64,000 bases of DNA from Symbiodinium natans (GCA_905221605.1 CAJNDS010002562.1:248501-312500), one strand, 5' to 3'; counted from the stretch's first letter, positions 1 through 12,061 are shown. Notes: generated by a model not told the origin, from the sequence alone. Made by a program: numbers and translations.

Positions 1-202
1 CCAAAAGCCCTCCACCCCAAGCCCTTCTGTTCAAAGGCCCTCCTAGGCTGTTAAAGACCCTAAGCCGTAACTTCCCAAAAGCCCTCAACCCCTACTGGGG
101 CAACATAAGTATCTTCTTTGGGGCTATATGTAAGTCTAAGTATAGCTACCTTACTTACAACCCCACTTGCTAAGTCCCTTGATCCTTGAAGTACGCCCCT
201 TC

Positions 203-310
203 CCCTAAACCCTAAACCCTAAACCCTAATACCTAAACCCTAAACCCTAAACCCTGAACCCTAAACCCTAAACCCTAAACCCTAAACCCTAAACCCTAAA
301 CCCTAAACCC
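203..310 (-). repeat. Interstitial CCCTAAA array
   Basis: About 14 units of CCCTAAA with a few variants, lying just upstream of the first recognised exon and ending shortly before its acceptor. It is interstitial, with unique sequence on both sides. Confidence 0.95.
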
Positions 311-322
311 TTCCTGTCTTAG

Positions 323-3300
323 GCCAGAGCCTCCAAGTGGCGGATCCGCGCCGGCAAACAGTTGGCGCGCTGAAGAATCAGCTCTTCCGGGATGCCTTGG
401 AGGCCCCTAGAGTTGGGCTTTGGGTTTGTTCAGGGGAGTAAGGTTTAGGGTTTAGGGTTTAGGGTTTAGGGTTTAGGGTTAGGGTTTAGGGTTTAGGGTT
501 TAGGGGTCGTGTGTTTAGGGTTTCGGGTTTCGGGGTTTGTGTGTTTAGGGTTCAGGGTTTAGGGGTCGTGTGTTTAGGGTCTAGGGTTCAGGGTTTAAGG
601 ATTTAGGGGCGGGAGGGTCATGTTCAGTTATCAACAGTGACAGATGTAGGTTAGCAGGGCCCGTAGCCACGTTTATCCCCACGGGTGTTTCGTTGAAGGC
701 GGTTTAAGGTATAAGGCTTATAGGGTTCTTAAGTTGAGAATCAAGGACTTAGACGGGCAGAAGGCTTAGGGGGACTGCATTTAGGCGTAAAGGCTTCAGA
801 GTACCTGAGATGTCACGGTTACTGCTCAGGACTTTGGTGGTTTTAGAGCGCTGGGTGTTTTGGAGGGGGCGCCTGCCTCATACTGCAACCGTGGCTTTCA
901 TCATGCGTGGCAACCGAAACCGTTGCGGACAAAGCAAACCCTCCATAGCCCCGGAAAGATTCCATACCCACAGCCTTAAACCTAACCCTAGCCCTAAACC
1001 CTGAACTCTAAGCCCGAAACCCGAAACCCTTAACCCGGTCCAGGCTCAAAGGTCAGTTCGCTTCATCGCCAGCGGCAAGGTCTTAGAGGAGCTCGGATGA
1101 GGGTTTAGGGCTTCGGGTTCAGGGTTTAGGGGTTAGAGCTTCAGAAAGGATGGCTGTGCGTGTGTGTTTTTCTCTTGGTTGTGGCTCGGCTGCGTGTTTG
1201 TCTGTGTGTTCGTTTTGTTGTGGCTACCTGTTCTTGTCTGCTCTTTGTGTGTGCTTGCTTTTTTTCGTACTGCATTTATATGTCAGCTGGGATAAGGTTT
1301 AGGAGTAGGGTTTGATAAGCATTAAACGAAAAAGCCTCAGGCACAGGCACCGGGTTCAGCAAGTAAGGGTTAAGAATCGATCTAAGCCCAAGAGTCCATA
1401 CCCCTCCCCCTCTCCCATCTCCCGCAACCTCGCCCTGCGCAGGTGCATGGTTTAGGAATCTGGACCAGATAGACCTACTTGTCTGGCACAACATCCTAAA
1501 ATGTTAAAGGAATAGGTTTAGGAACACGGTATGTGTGTCCCTAAACCTTAAACAAGTATGTACAAATCTTGAAATAGGTCTGACCCTAAGCCTTAATATC
1601 GAAAAAGGTGTTTAGAAATCTAAATCTTAAACACGTAGGGTTTATGAGTTGATTACTTGTGATTCTTGAGGATAGTTTATGTATGACAGCTTTAAATGTT
1701 AAAGGAATAGGTTAGGAATAAGATATGTGTGTCCCTAAAACTTAAACAAGTATGCATAGGTCGTGAAATAGGGTCTGGCCCTAAGCCTTTATCGAATATG
1801 GTGTTTAGAAATCCAAACCTTAAACGCGTAGGGTGTATGAGTGGCATACTTATGATTCTTGAGGATAGTTTGCGTGTGAGTCTTATCCTTCAGAAACGAG
1901 TACTCCTTTGGAGACCCTTTGAGAAACATTGAGATGAAAACCCACATACTTGCGAGTGGGTCGGGCTTTTGGGCAGGCGCAGAACATAGTGAAAGGATAT
2001 CTGCTCACAGTATGCCCTCAATTACTTCCTAGTCTTTATGGTTTGAGGATTGCGGCCCTTTCCTCTCCATGTTTTCCATTTGATATACAATGCACACACC
2101 TTAGATACATTCACGATGTGGGCAGTTATTCTACATGCTCTTTGCACGAAGGTTTGGCCCTAAATCTTCGACGAATAAGGGGCCAGGTTTATGAATAGGG
2201 GTTGGCTCAAGTATTAAGCGAATATACTTCAGGCATAAGGTTCAGCGAGTGAAGTGTAAGGCTTGAGACGAAACCTGAAACGAATAAGGTTTAGGAGTAG
2301 GGTTCTACAATGTTCCCCCGCTTGGCATGTGGACTCCTGTTCATTCAACACTTTGGTTCACGAAACAATCCCACTCAGCATGTGTAGCTGGCTTCAACCA
2401 AAAGCTTTACTCACAATAACATCGTCGACATGGGGTACTTCGACAAAATGATGGCGACTTGAATGCATACTCACACAAAGCACACCAACAGACACACACG
2501 CACAACCATCCCCTCCCCAGAGTTTAGGGTTCGGGTTTAGGGTTTAGGGTTTAGTTTAGGGTTTAGGGTTTAGGGTTTAGGGTTTAGGGTTTAGGGTTTA
2601 GGGTTTAGGGCTTAGGGCTTAGGGCTTAGGGCTTAGGGCTTAGGGCTTAGGGCTTAGGGCTTAGGCTTAGGTCTTAGGGTTTAGGGCAGCTCTATAGCTT
2701 GCGATTTAGGGTTTTGGGGTCAGTGTTTGGGGTTTAAGGGGTTTAGGCTCCACTGTTTAGGGTTTAGTGTGTAGGGGTTTGCGACTTAAGGTTAAGGGCT
2801 TAGGGTTTACGGTTTCGAGGCCTTCAGGGTTAGCGCTTCGGATTTTGATTGCGGATGGCTGCACGAGGCGAGTTATGTTACTCCCTGCAATAGGGCGTGT
2901 GTATAAGGGTGCGCAGGGTTGTTCAGGAACCGTAGATGTACAGGCCGAAACCCTAAACCCCAAACCCTGAACCTTAAACCCTACACCCTCAACCCTCAAC
3001 CCTCAACCCTACCCAAGACTACCCATGTGCCGCCTGAATCTTCTAAGGTTGGAACCATGGGCCCTTAGGTGTGGTCCCAGTACCCTTGTTTATAGGGATC
3101 TTAAGTTTGGTTTAGGGGTTGGGGCTTGGGGTTTAGGGTTTAGGGTTTAGGGTTTAGGGTTTAGGGTTTAGGGTTTAGGGTTTAGGGTTTAGGGTTTAGG
3201 GTTTAGGGTTTCCTCCTGGCGCTTAGTAGGGAATGAGGGAATGAGGGCCCCATATATACCCTGAAAGGATCATGTGGAGCCCTCATTCCTTCATTCTCTA

Positions 3301-5107
3301 CTAGAACCAGGCTGTTTTTTCTTGTAGAGTATATACGGTTATATACCAAGGGACCCAAATTAAGGGCCCACATTTGGAACCCTAGGAAAATGTCCTGGGT
3401 TCGTCAAACTTAGGCTAAACCCTAAACCCTAAACCCTAAACCCTAAACCCTGAACCCTCATCAATCAGGACGCCTCACCCCAGACCCCATAAGCCATAAC
3501 TTGGGACGTTCCCCTTTTATACTAACAGTCCTTGATGAAAAACTACTAGGGGGGACGATAATAAATCCTTTCAAGGACTGTTAGTATAAGGGGGAACATC
3601 TCAAACCGGAAGCCCTACCAGAAAGAAACACCACACATGCATAAAAACTACGCCCAAACCATGTCGAAAATCTGGACTAAGCCAAGCACGTAAACCCTAA
3701 ACCCTAAACCCTAAGCCCTAAATTCCCCATCCCCCGAAGTCCAAACCCCATGTGTGAGCCCGAACACCCCAACGCCGCGTACCCCTTGAAGCCCTGAAAT
3801 CTCAAAACCTACAACTTGTAAGCCCTTGTTGACTTAGTAAGAAGGGTTAGGGGGTTAGGGTTTCGGGTTTAGGGCTTATTGGAGGCCCATTTTGACTTTA
3901 GTAAGGTCGGTGACGGGGAATTTTGGTAGGGTGCAAGCCCCGAAGAGGCCCCAATGACGTGAGCTGTAGGGGGCCACGATTCCAGCACCTCCCGAGTGAT
4001 TTAGGGTTGTTCGGTTTGCTCAACACCCCTAAACTCTAAGCCCTAACCCCTAGAGCCTAAGCCCTAAGGCCTAAGACCCCTAGTTAAGTCAAGCCTTCAA
4101 ACCCAAAACCCTAACCCCTAAATCACGCCCAAAGCCCTAAAACCTAAACCCCTAAGCAGCCAGCAACCCCAAACCCCTAAATCAAACCCAAAGCCCTAAA
4201 ACCTAAACCCTAAACCCCTAAGCACCCAGCAAGCGAAAGGACTCGGTATCCCTGGACACCTACAAGTTGGGCCTCCTCCTTAGCGGGTTTAGGGTTTAGG
4301 GTTTAGGGTTTAGGGTTTAGGGTTTAGGGTTTAGGGTTTAGGGTTTAGGGTTTAGGAAGTGGGGGAGAGGTTCTAAATGCGGCTTTAGGATTGGGATAAA
4401 CATAGGTACCCTTTCAGGGGTTACCCAGCAACAAGGGACCCTAACCTAGCAAGCCTTTGCCCCCTCGAGGGGGGGTGGGGGGAGTTTTGGGGGTCAAGAA
4501 ACAGCAGGATGTGGCTCCTCACACCCTAAACCCTAAACCCTAAACCCTAAACCCTAAACCCTAAAGGGTACAAACCCACAGACAGAGATCCTGGAGCTTC
4601 GGCATGAGCTATGCCCAAGTGCTCATCAACCTTGCTGGCATGTTCCTTGTCAGCTGCCAGCGATCACTTTGGATAGATGTCCGACCCCCAACTAAGAAGA
4701 TCCCAAAGGTGTGCACAGAAAGTGGCAACAAAGCCATCCTTGCACTTCAGAAGCGAGACCTTTGAACCCAACAGAACACTTGGCAAGGTGGCTCCACATG
4801 GATGGAGCTGTCACAGGGGTTTTGCCCAAATCTCGCCGCCCTATTTCCCCGCGCCTCAGCAGCGACCTCTGGCTACCAGGCTGCGGAATCAGTGGTAGGA
4901 GCAGGAATACTAGCAGGAGGCAAACACCCCAAACCCGAACCCCGCCACACCCCCAAAAGCCCGAAATCCCCAAACCCTTCATCCTTAACCCCAGTTTCCC
5001 CCCCAAAAAAAATGTAAAATACACTCTCCCAAACCCCCTGTCCCAACCCCCACCCCCAACGCTCTGACCAGGCCCTGAAACCCACATTTGTGTGTCAATC
5101 AGCGACC
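323..5107 (+). CDS. Ubiquitin-like-domain gene, partial (three exons, 5' end outside window)
   Basis: Three exons join in frame: 323-402, 1044-1094 and 5072-5107. They read SLQVADPRRQTVGALKNQLF, then FRDALE/AQRSVRFIASGKVLEELG, then PETHICVSISDR. This is the pattern of a ubiquitin-like fold: a basic strand, a TVGALK helix start, a VRFIASGKVLEEL turn, and a THICVSISDR strand. The same pattern occurs in TMUB/DSC-type membrane proteins. Exon 1 follows a TTAG acceptor and ends at a GC donor. Exon 2 follows CCAG and ends phase 1 at a GA donor. Exon 3 restores the phase after a GACCAG acceptor. The introns (about 640 bp and 4 kb) hold telomere-like arrays. Further 3' exons, possibly with membrane segments, were not found. 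The ubiquitin-like assignment is inference from motif shape; a partial or dead gene is possible. Confidence 0.5.
1495..1885. repeat. Direct duplication, period about 194 bp
   Basis: The block starting ATGTTAAAGGAATAGG at 1501 recurs at 1695. It is followed in both copies by TATGTGTGTCCCTAAA, a CTTAAACAAGTATG segment, and the end GATTCTTGAGGATAGTTT. The copies differ by scattered substitutions and small indels, so the duplication is not recent. Confidence 0.75.
2521..2690 (+). repeat. TTTAGGG array switching to GGGCTTA variant
   Basis: TTTAGGG units run to about 2607 and then change abruptly to about eight homogeneous GGGCTTA units (2608-2664) before reverting. The sharp switch implies local amplification of a mutated unit. 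Confidence 0.9.
3130..3210 (+). repeat. TTTAGGG array
   Basis: About 11 near-perfect TTTAGGG units, abutting the TIR element at 3215. Confidence 0.95.
3215..3311. mobile_element. Family D TIR element (97 bp)
   Basis: The left end CCTGGCGCTTAGTAGGGAAT and the inverse of the right end CCTGGTTCTAGTAGAGAAT pair over about 33 bp, including a GAATGAGGG core. A second copy lies at 61865-61957. No protein is encoded, so it looks like a MITE-like non-autonomous element. Confidence 0.7.
3501..3604. mobile_element. Family A TIR element (MITE-like, 104 bp)
   Basis: The left end TTGGGACGTTCCCC plus ACTAACAGTCCTT is inverted at the right end (AAGGACTGTTAGTATAAG, then GGGGGAACATCTCAA), giving TIRs of about 33 bp. 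Further copies or fragments lie near 6244, 12012, 21545, 46096 and 47261. Confidence 0.8.
4284..4356 (+). repeat. TTTAGGG array
   Basis: About ten tandem TTTAGGG units inside the long intron of the ubiquitin-like gene. Confidence 0.95.
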
Positions 5108-6243
5108 GCACGCTGGGCCCCCGGCTTTGCTTCCATGTTTATTTTCTTCGGCAAAACATCCCGCGCAGAGAATATCGCAGGGTAGCCCTGGAGTGCACCC
5201 CCAAGAGTGCCCACCACCAGATATCCCGGCACCGTATCCCACAATCTATCCCTGGAGTTCTCAGTCCCAGATGATCCCTGCAATGCCTGGGTTTAAGGCT
5301 TAGTTGTGGGCGGGGATGTTTGAAGTAAGTACTCCTAGAGTCCTGGGGTCCCGCTCCTGCGCGAAGATTCTAACCGCAGACTTGGGATGTTCCGCCCTCA
5401 GAAGGGTAATTCACCGGGCCGTTAATACAGTATGTTCCTGATATGACATGGCTGTCACTACAACAGGGGGGGACTGCCCTAAATTCTGAAACCCTACACA
5501 CTGAAGCCTAAGCCGTCATGTAGGGTTTCGATTTTCAGGTTGAGGGGTGCGTTATGTACATATAGCATTCAGGGTCATCTAGGCATTTAGGGTTTGACGC
5601 ATGGCTCGATATAGGGTTTGGGGTCTAAGCATCCTTAAGCATTACCCACGCCTCCTCCCTCACGCGGTTCTGGTGGTTAGTGTTGAGCATTTCAAGCCTG
5701 CATTAGATCCCAGGTAGTGCTACACTTAAGAGATCTCAGCAGCCAAGCACGCAACGTCTCTGAATTGGGTCAGTATCATCCCATTGAAGAGCCGTTGCTT
5801 CCCCCCAATAAACTGGACTGTTTCGGGTTTTAGGCTTGGGGTTTAGGGAAACCACAATAGGATTCCAAAAATGGGGGGGTCCCATTCCCAACGACGCCTT
5901 TTTGGGATTTCCATCCCGACGGCTTCCCATTGTTGAGGTCGCTTTGAAAGCCCAAGAACCGAAACCTTCAATGACCCAAACCCTGAACCCTGAACCCGAA
6001 ACCCCACAGCCCTCTAGAAAGCCTGTGAACTTTAAAAAAGGCTCAACCCCATACCCTAAACTCTAAATTCGCCCTGGGTAAACTTTTCACATGGAGCAGG
6101 AGCGAAGCCAGCAGTGCGACACAGAGACCGGTCCAGGTACGGCTTCTTAGCAGGCTGTTTTCTTTCTGTGGTTGGGGGTTTTTTGGGGGGCTAGGGTTGA
6201 TGTTTTCTTTTTTTTTGGGGCGGGGGGGGGGGGGGGAGGGGGG

Positions 6244-6330
6244 TTGGGATGTTCCCCCTTTTCTAAGTCCGGAAAAGGGATTATACTAGGGGGTTCTAGA
6301 ATCTAGAATCCCCATTAAGGACTGTTAGGG
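6244..6330. mobile_element. Family A TIR element, right end truncated
   Basis: The left end TTGGGATGTTCCCCCTT is intact. The internal GGGATTATACTAGGGGGTTC is followed by CCCCATTAAGGACTGTTAG, where the right TIR stops short. Confidence 0.65.
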
Positions 6331-7496
6331 TGGATCCGCCACGTGTAGTGCTTCATGAGGTCCTTGGCTGGGCCTGAAGGTTTTATCGGTTGAAGGGTTT
6401 AGGAGGGTGCAGGGTTTTAGGGTTTTTAGGGTTTTAGTTTTTAGGGTTTAGGTTCTGAGTTTAGGGTTTAGGGTGTGGAAGGGACACAGAATGGAACCGA
6501 ATGTAGCGTCAGATGGCCAGGTAGGAGTCCTCTTGTGCAAGTCGCATGTGCACACAGAAGCTCCACGTTGCTTCGCTGATGTGTGGAAGAAGACGGGGTG
6601 GGGAGGTTGCTTGACCCAGTTCGACAACATGCGGCTGCACATGTGCCGTGTCTGCGATGCACGTCTGCGATGCGGCGATGGTGCTGCGCTCCAGGTTTCG
6701 TGGATCGTTCTGTTTGGTGTGTGTGCACCATATAAAACAGGTTTGCAGCTGCAGCTACCCTACTCAAGACCACACATGCTGTTGTTTCACAAAGCAACAA
6801 ATAAACCTTCAAGCAACAGCGCAATCGAGCCCCGCGACCCGCCATCTCAACCCTACACGCTGAACCCCGAACCCCAGAGCCTCCTGAACCTCCAAACTCG
6901 AAGGTGAGCCGCGAGCGAGCTGAAAACACGCCCGCTCCGCAGGCGCGAGGGTTTCGGGGTGAGGAGGGGGTGGGGGGGGTCAGGCTCAGAGGCCGTGAGC
7001 TCGCAGTTGGAGAAACCACAGCAGAGAGAGAGGGAGAGACTGATAGTTTCAGGCTTGCCTGCTACAGAGGAAGCTTGCCTTTCCTTACAGCAACTGATCT
7101 CAAGTGTTTGAGGTATACGACCTTAAGCCCTAAACCCTAAACCCTAAACCCTAAACCCTAAACCCAAATTTCTCCGGGTTCCTCGTGCAGGAAGTGGCTG
7201 CCTGGAGAAGGTTCGCTGGGGCGCTCGCAGTCGCAGGCCCGGTTTAGGGTTTTGGGTTTAGGGTTTGGGGCTTAGGGTTTAGGGTTTAGGGTTTAGGGTT
7301 TAGGGTTTAGGGTTTAGGGTTTAGGGTTTAGGGTGTGTCAGGGGAGGGCGCGCGCTCGGGTGTGAAACACCCCGGGCCGCGCGCTCGCGTTGCCCGTCAA
7401 CCCACCCCGGCCACCCAAACTATACTCTATTAGGGTTTAGGGTTTATGGAATTTACTTTCTTGTGCTCTGATGCTTGCTTTGATGTTTTTAAAGTT

Positions 7497-8170
7497 GCGC
7501 TGTTAGGGTTTAAGCTGGGGTTGGGGGTAGCCTCGGCCCTTTTCGGGCCTTCGGCGTGTCAGGGCCCGTAGAGGCCCTTATTTATTTGAAGGTCAGGGAA
7601 ACCCTTTGTGTCTGCTCCTGGATTCCCCTTCTTTAAGGGCCTCAATTAAGCATCGATTTCACTACCAAAAAATCGCATTTTTCATTGCGGGTACGGGCAT
7701 CCTGGGGTCCCCCTTCTTTTAGGGGGCCTTTTTGAAGCCTTTTGAAGCATTTTGGTGGCTCTTGGGGTCTCTCGGGGCCTTGTTCGGACCTTCGGCGTGT
7801 CAGAGGTTTTGTTCATTTGAAGGTCAGGGAACCCAATCGCTAGGGTTTAAGCTGGGGTTCGGGGTAGCCTCGGCCCTTTTCGGGCCTTCGGCAAGTTAGG
7901 GCCCGTAGAGGCCCTTATTTGCTTGAAGGCCTTCGCAGGGTTTTGCGGTGTTCGGGTTTAAGCTGGGGTTCGGGGTAGCCTCGGCCCTTTTCGGGCCTTC
8001 GGCACGTTAGGGCCCGGAGAGGCCCTTATTTACTTGAAGGCCGTCGTAGGGTTTTGCGGTGTTAGGGTTTCGGTTGGGGTTCGGGGTAGCCTCGGTCCTT
8101 TCCGGGCCTTCGGCACGTCAGGGCCCGTAGAGGTCCTTGCTGATTTGGGGGAGCCATCGATTTCAGTACT
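7497..8170. repeat. Tandem repeat, period about 111 bp
   Basis: The segment GCCTCGGCCCTTTTCGGGCC occurs at 7530, 7867, 7978 and about 8089 (the last with one change). It carries the same flanks, AGCTGGGGTTCGGGGTA before and TTCGGCACGTTAGGGCCCG after. The first and second copies are separated by a block containing ATCGCATTTTTCATTG, which recurs near 8235. Confidence 0.8.
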
Positions 8171-8298
8171 AAAAAAGAACATTTTTCTTATGGGCAGGGG
8201 GGCGTAAAACCATCGTTTTCAATATTCAGAAATCGCATTTTTCATTGTGGGCACGGACAAATCTTATGGTCCCCCTTCTTTTAGTGGGCCTTTTGAAG

Positions 8299-8665
8299 CT
8301 TTGCTTGGGTCGGTCGGGCCCTTGCTATCCCTGGCCGGGAAAGGCTTCCGGCGAGGGGCCCCTTGACCCGCGGGGCCCTTGCCGCCCTTGGCCCGGAGGG
8401 TTGGCCCTTGGCTCGGGGGCCCTTGGCCCGGGGCCCCTGGCCTTGGCCCGAAAACCCTTGGCCCGGGGGGGGGCCCTTGGCCCGGATAGCCGCCCTTGGC
8501 CCGGGCGCCCGGGGGGCCCTTGGCTTGGGGCGCCCTTGGTTCGGGGCCCTGAGGGCCCTTGGACCGGGGGGCCCTTGGCCCGCTTGGCTCGGGGGGCCCT
8601 TGGCGCGGGGTTCTTGGCCCGGGGGCCCCTTGGCCAGGGCGGCCCTTGGCCCGAAAAGCCCCAAA
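8299..8665. repeat. GC-rich minisatellite
   Basis: Degenerate units of about 12-18 bp built on GGGCCCTTGGCCCGG. Every reading frame is open here, so the apparent proteins rich in Gly, Pro, Arg and Trp are artefacts of the repeat. Confidence 0.85.
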
Positions 8666-10029
8666 ACGCGAAATTGAGCAACCAGCCTGCCTGGACCCCT
8701 CCGCCAGCCTCCTGGTCCAGGAATCCAGCTACCAAGGACCAGGGGGCCCCCGGGGGGGGGGCCCGACAAACCCTGAACCCAAAACCCTGAACCGACCTCC
8801 AGAGGCAAAGGGTTACGATTTGGGGTTATACTTTAGCTACGCTAAAGGTGGTCTGGGTGCCGGCCATCCCTTAGCCGAGTACTGACGTTGTCGTAAAAAA
8901 GGCCGATGTCCGTTGGCCTGTCCAGGACAGACGGTGAGGCTTAACCCTCACCTTTCCGTTTCTCTTTTCGCTTGGGCGCTCGGGCTGTAAGGCCCTCGGC
9001 CGAGCGTTCGGGGTCTGTCGCTCGACGGAAGCGACCCCTCACTTAGTTTAGGTCTTGTAAGGGTTGAGGGCTTACCTCAAGGAGCAAAGGGTCTACCGCT
9101 GCGAGGCATGCACACGAGCCTCTAATTCTGCGGACACAGGACTGACTCACAACTCCCAACTCCGAAGAATCCCCCAAGCCCAGCCAGGTTGCGGCGTCGT
9201 TTTCCCCTACGCTGCGCAGAGACACCGGCAACTGTCCACCAACATGTGCCCTGGGCATGTGGGAGGGTGTGCTGAGGATCAGAGGGCTGTGGGCTTTACG
9301 CAAGTGTTTGAGGGCGAAGTGTCGTGTTTTTGGGGTTTGTTCTTTCGGTTCAAGGCCCTGAATCTGGAAACGATCCTTGCGCTGAGGTTCGGTTCCTTCT
9401 TGAAGTAGCATTGATGGTTTTGGTGGCGTGGGACTTCAAGCAAGCTTAGCTTTCAATCGTAACACTTAAATCCCATACCCTGAACTACATGGCCCCTCAG
9501 CCCTAAAGCCTAAACTAGAAAGGACCCCCCCCAAAAAAAAAACAAAAAAACAAAAAACCCAGAAAGACGCCCTCAACCTGAAGCCATAAGCCCCCCAACG
9601 ATGCCTCGCGCTAGATCGCCCCCGACAACTTGTACATGGGGTTTAGGGTTTTCTTTGAATGGACCCTAAACCCTAAACCCCAAACCCTGAACCCTAAACC
9701 CTAAACCCTAAACATCCCTAATCCCTAAACCCTAAACCAAAGGAACACAGAAAGAAGGGTCCTAAGAGACTGAGGGCATGGGCGCCGAATCAGCCATGAA
9801 ATCCCAACTCACTGGACTGCAACACGAAGCCCAAGCCCGAAGCCCGAAGCCCGGTTTAGGGTTCAAGGTTCAAGGTTTAAGGTTTAGGGTTTAGGGTTTC
9901 GGGTTTAGCATTCAGGGTTTAGGGTATAGTAAGCCCTAAAGCCTAAAGCCCTAAAGCCTAAAGCCCTAAGTCGCTCGCCCGAAGCCCCAAAGCATGCATC
10001 CAAATTTCTGGAAGCCCCGTCTACTCAAG

Positions 10030-10680
10030 AGACGAACAGGGCAGCGTTTGCAAATGCTATGGCCATGTCCCACAATCGCTACGCTGGAGGTTTGTAGTCC
10101 TCTGTGTTTAAACTGTTGGTTCGGACTTGTAACCTCTGCTTGTGAGGACTTTTCCGGGTTAGTGCACAAGGGCCCGCAACCAACTTTGTAACTTCTTAGT
10201 AACTAAGGAAGAAGGAGGTCACGTTCTAGTTTGTTTGCTTCAAAGTACACTCCTACAGTCCCCTTGACCCTAAACTGAGGAAAGCCCTAAGCCCTAACCT
10301 TAAAAACCCCCAACTTTACAAACCACATCCTTATAAACCCAAAACCCTATAAGCCCTAAACTTCCAAGCTTGAAACCCTAAACCCTGTTTGGTTGAGAGC
10401 CAGGTTTCCGGTTCAGGGGCTGGGTTTAGTTGGGTATTTGTCCAAGGGGTGAGCACCGGTTTTCTCCACAGGCGTTCGCTCTGCTTCGTTGGGCTGGGGA
10501 AGAGGACATGTCCTCGTCGGCATCATCACCATCGTCGTAGCGCAACTGCAAAGGCACTTCTTCAGACTTTCCAGAGTCTGCCCTCAAACCAAAACCACAG
10601 TTCCCCGAGCTGGGACAAAAAGAGCTCGGCATTTTAAGCACAAAAGCGCGCAAGAAAGCTCAACGGCAATGCCCTGCTAA
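10030..10680 (+). CDS. Candidate two-exon gene tail with one membrane segment
   Basis: Two islands are compatible in phase. 10030-10089 follows a CAAG acceptor and reads AFANAMAMSHNRYAG before a GT donor. 10472-10680 follows a CCACAG acceptor and reads GWGRGHVLVGIITIVVAQLQ, then a basic tail ending at TAA (10678-10680). The split codon GG/GC joins without loss of frame. The second exon would supply a transmembrane helix. I do not recognise the family. Chance open frames of this quality also occur in introns elsewhere in the window, so this is a hypothesis. Confidence 0.3.
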
Positions 10681-12011
10681 AACACTTCGGAGCACAACTG
10701 GATACACACCGTGACCCCCCAACCTCCAAACGCAAACTCGAAGCCTAAACCCTAAACCCGAAACGCACCATGCCCCAAAGACTGTTGCACGTGCCAGGCA
10801 CTTAATGCTGTTCATTGCTGCCGCGGTGACCTGGGCGACTTACCGATACCCTAACCTAACCACTCTAAACTCCTTGGAAACCATCCCAAACCCTAAGCCT
10901 TAAACCCTAGAATCCGAGTCCCATCGCTCGCATCCTTGCTTTGCGGCTTTGATGGTGTGTTGTGTTTCGGAGTTGCAGTCGCGAAGCCCAAGAGCTCTTT
11001 AGTCAAGTCAGCCGCTACATTAAATGAATTTTGACTATGTCTTGATATTCTTCATATTCTTCATATTCTTCTATAGTCTGATGGAATTCATACCATAGTA
11101 GTATAATAAACATTTGAGTGAATCAATATTATTCCACCTGCCTTACAAGACCTCTTGCCACCGGAACCTTGTCGAACGGTGTCTATTTCCTTCTCTCCGC
11201 TTAATTATCTCTCTCGCCATCTGCTTGTCCCTCCCCAAGAGCTGCGTGATAGGAGTGATGGGGTATTCGACTTGTGTGAGCACCACCCTAGACCCTGAAC
11301 CCTAGATCCTACTGGAACACAAAAGCCCTCCGGCGTTTAGAGCCCATTGCCTGGGCAGCCAGCCCTAAACCCTAAACCCTAAACCCTAAATCCCAAACCC
11401 TAAACCCTAAACCCTAAACCCCAAACCCCAAACCCCAAACCCTAAACCCCAACCCTAAACCCTATTCTCCCACGCATATTCATGATCCGAAGCCCTCAAC
11501 CTTGGGAGTCAAAGCTCCAACCCCAGATCTTCGGATGCCCAGCAGTACCCTTCTTCCTCCACTTTAGAGCGGTGTCTGTCGCTTTGAAACCCTGTTTACG
11601 AACCATGCGCTCCGTTTTTTTTTTGTTTTTTTCTGTGTGTGTGTGTGTGTGGTTTCTCCATAGGTTCCTTGGCAGCTGGCAGGGCTGAAGGATGTAAACG
11701 CAACCCCTAATGCGGGCTTGTGCTTCGCGGCTTCGGCATCTGACGCAAGACCCCAAAATCCCCAAACCCTAAACCCTCAGCCCGAAACCCTAAACCCTAA
11801 ACCCTAAACCTTAAACCCTAAACCCCAAACCCTAAACCCTAAACCCCACACTCCAACCTGAAGCCTCCGCCCTTATTAAGGAAGCTTCAACCCATAGCGA
11901 TCCTGGGATTCAGAGTTGTTGTTTGGGATGCTCCCTTCAGACTAGCAGTCTTCAGTAGGGCAAATGGGGGGGAGGCTACTTCAATAGGGCAAATGGGGGG
12001 GGGGGGGGGGC

Positions 12012-12061
12012 TCACTATAATCCCCATTAAGGACGGTGCGTACAAGGGGGGAACATCCCAA
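12012..12061. mobile_element. Family A right-end fragment
   Basis: CCCCATTAAGGACGGTGCG, then ACAAGGGGGGAACATCCCAA, matches the right terminus of the other Family A copies. A G-run replaces the left half. Confidence 0.55.

Larger units (their letters stand above)
1095..5071. other. Long intron / non-coding stretch with telomere-like arrays
   Basis: This lies between exons 2 and 3 of the ubiquitin-like gene. It holds a roughly 194-bp direct duplication (1495-1880), arrays at about 2521-2690, 3130-3210, 3414-3455, 4284-4356 and 4523-4565, and two TIR elements (3215-3311 and 3501-3604). Nothing recognisably coding was seen, although 4591-4767 is open in one frame. Confidence 0.4.
5108..10029. 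other. Repeat-rich stretch with no assignable gene
   Basis: It contains TTTAGGG/CCCTAAA blocks (about 7130-7165, 7238-7335, 9663-9735), a G-rich tract near 6219-6243, a Family A fragment at 6244, a 111-bp tandem repeat (7497-8170) and a GC minisatellite (8299-8660). Open frames at 6473-6907 and 9043-9411 exist on both strands at once and match nothing I recognise. A short exon-like island after a GCAG acceptor (about 7190-7240) reads EVAAWRRFAGALAVAG. Confidence 0.35.

Noticed and set aside
203-310. Chromosome end (true telomere)
   Set aside because: Arrays occur in both orientations throughout the window, with coding exons on both sides.
8245-8808. Overlapping open frames of 100-180 codons in several frames
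   Set aside because: These are produced by the GGGCCCTTGGCCCGG minisatellite; all six frames are affected.
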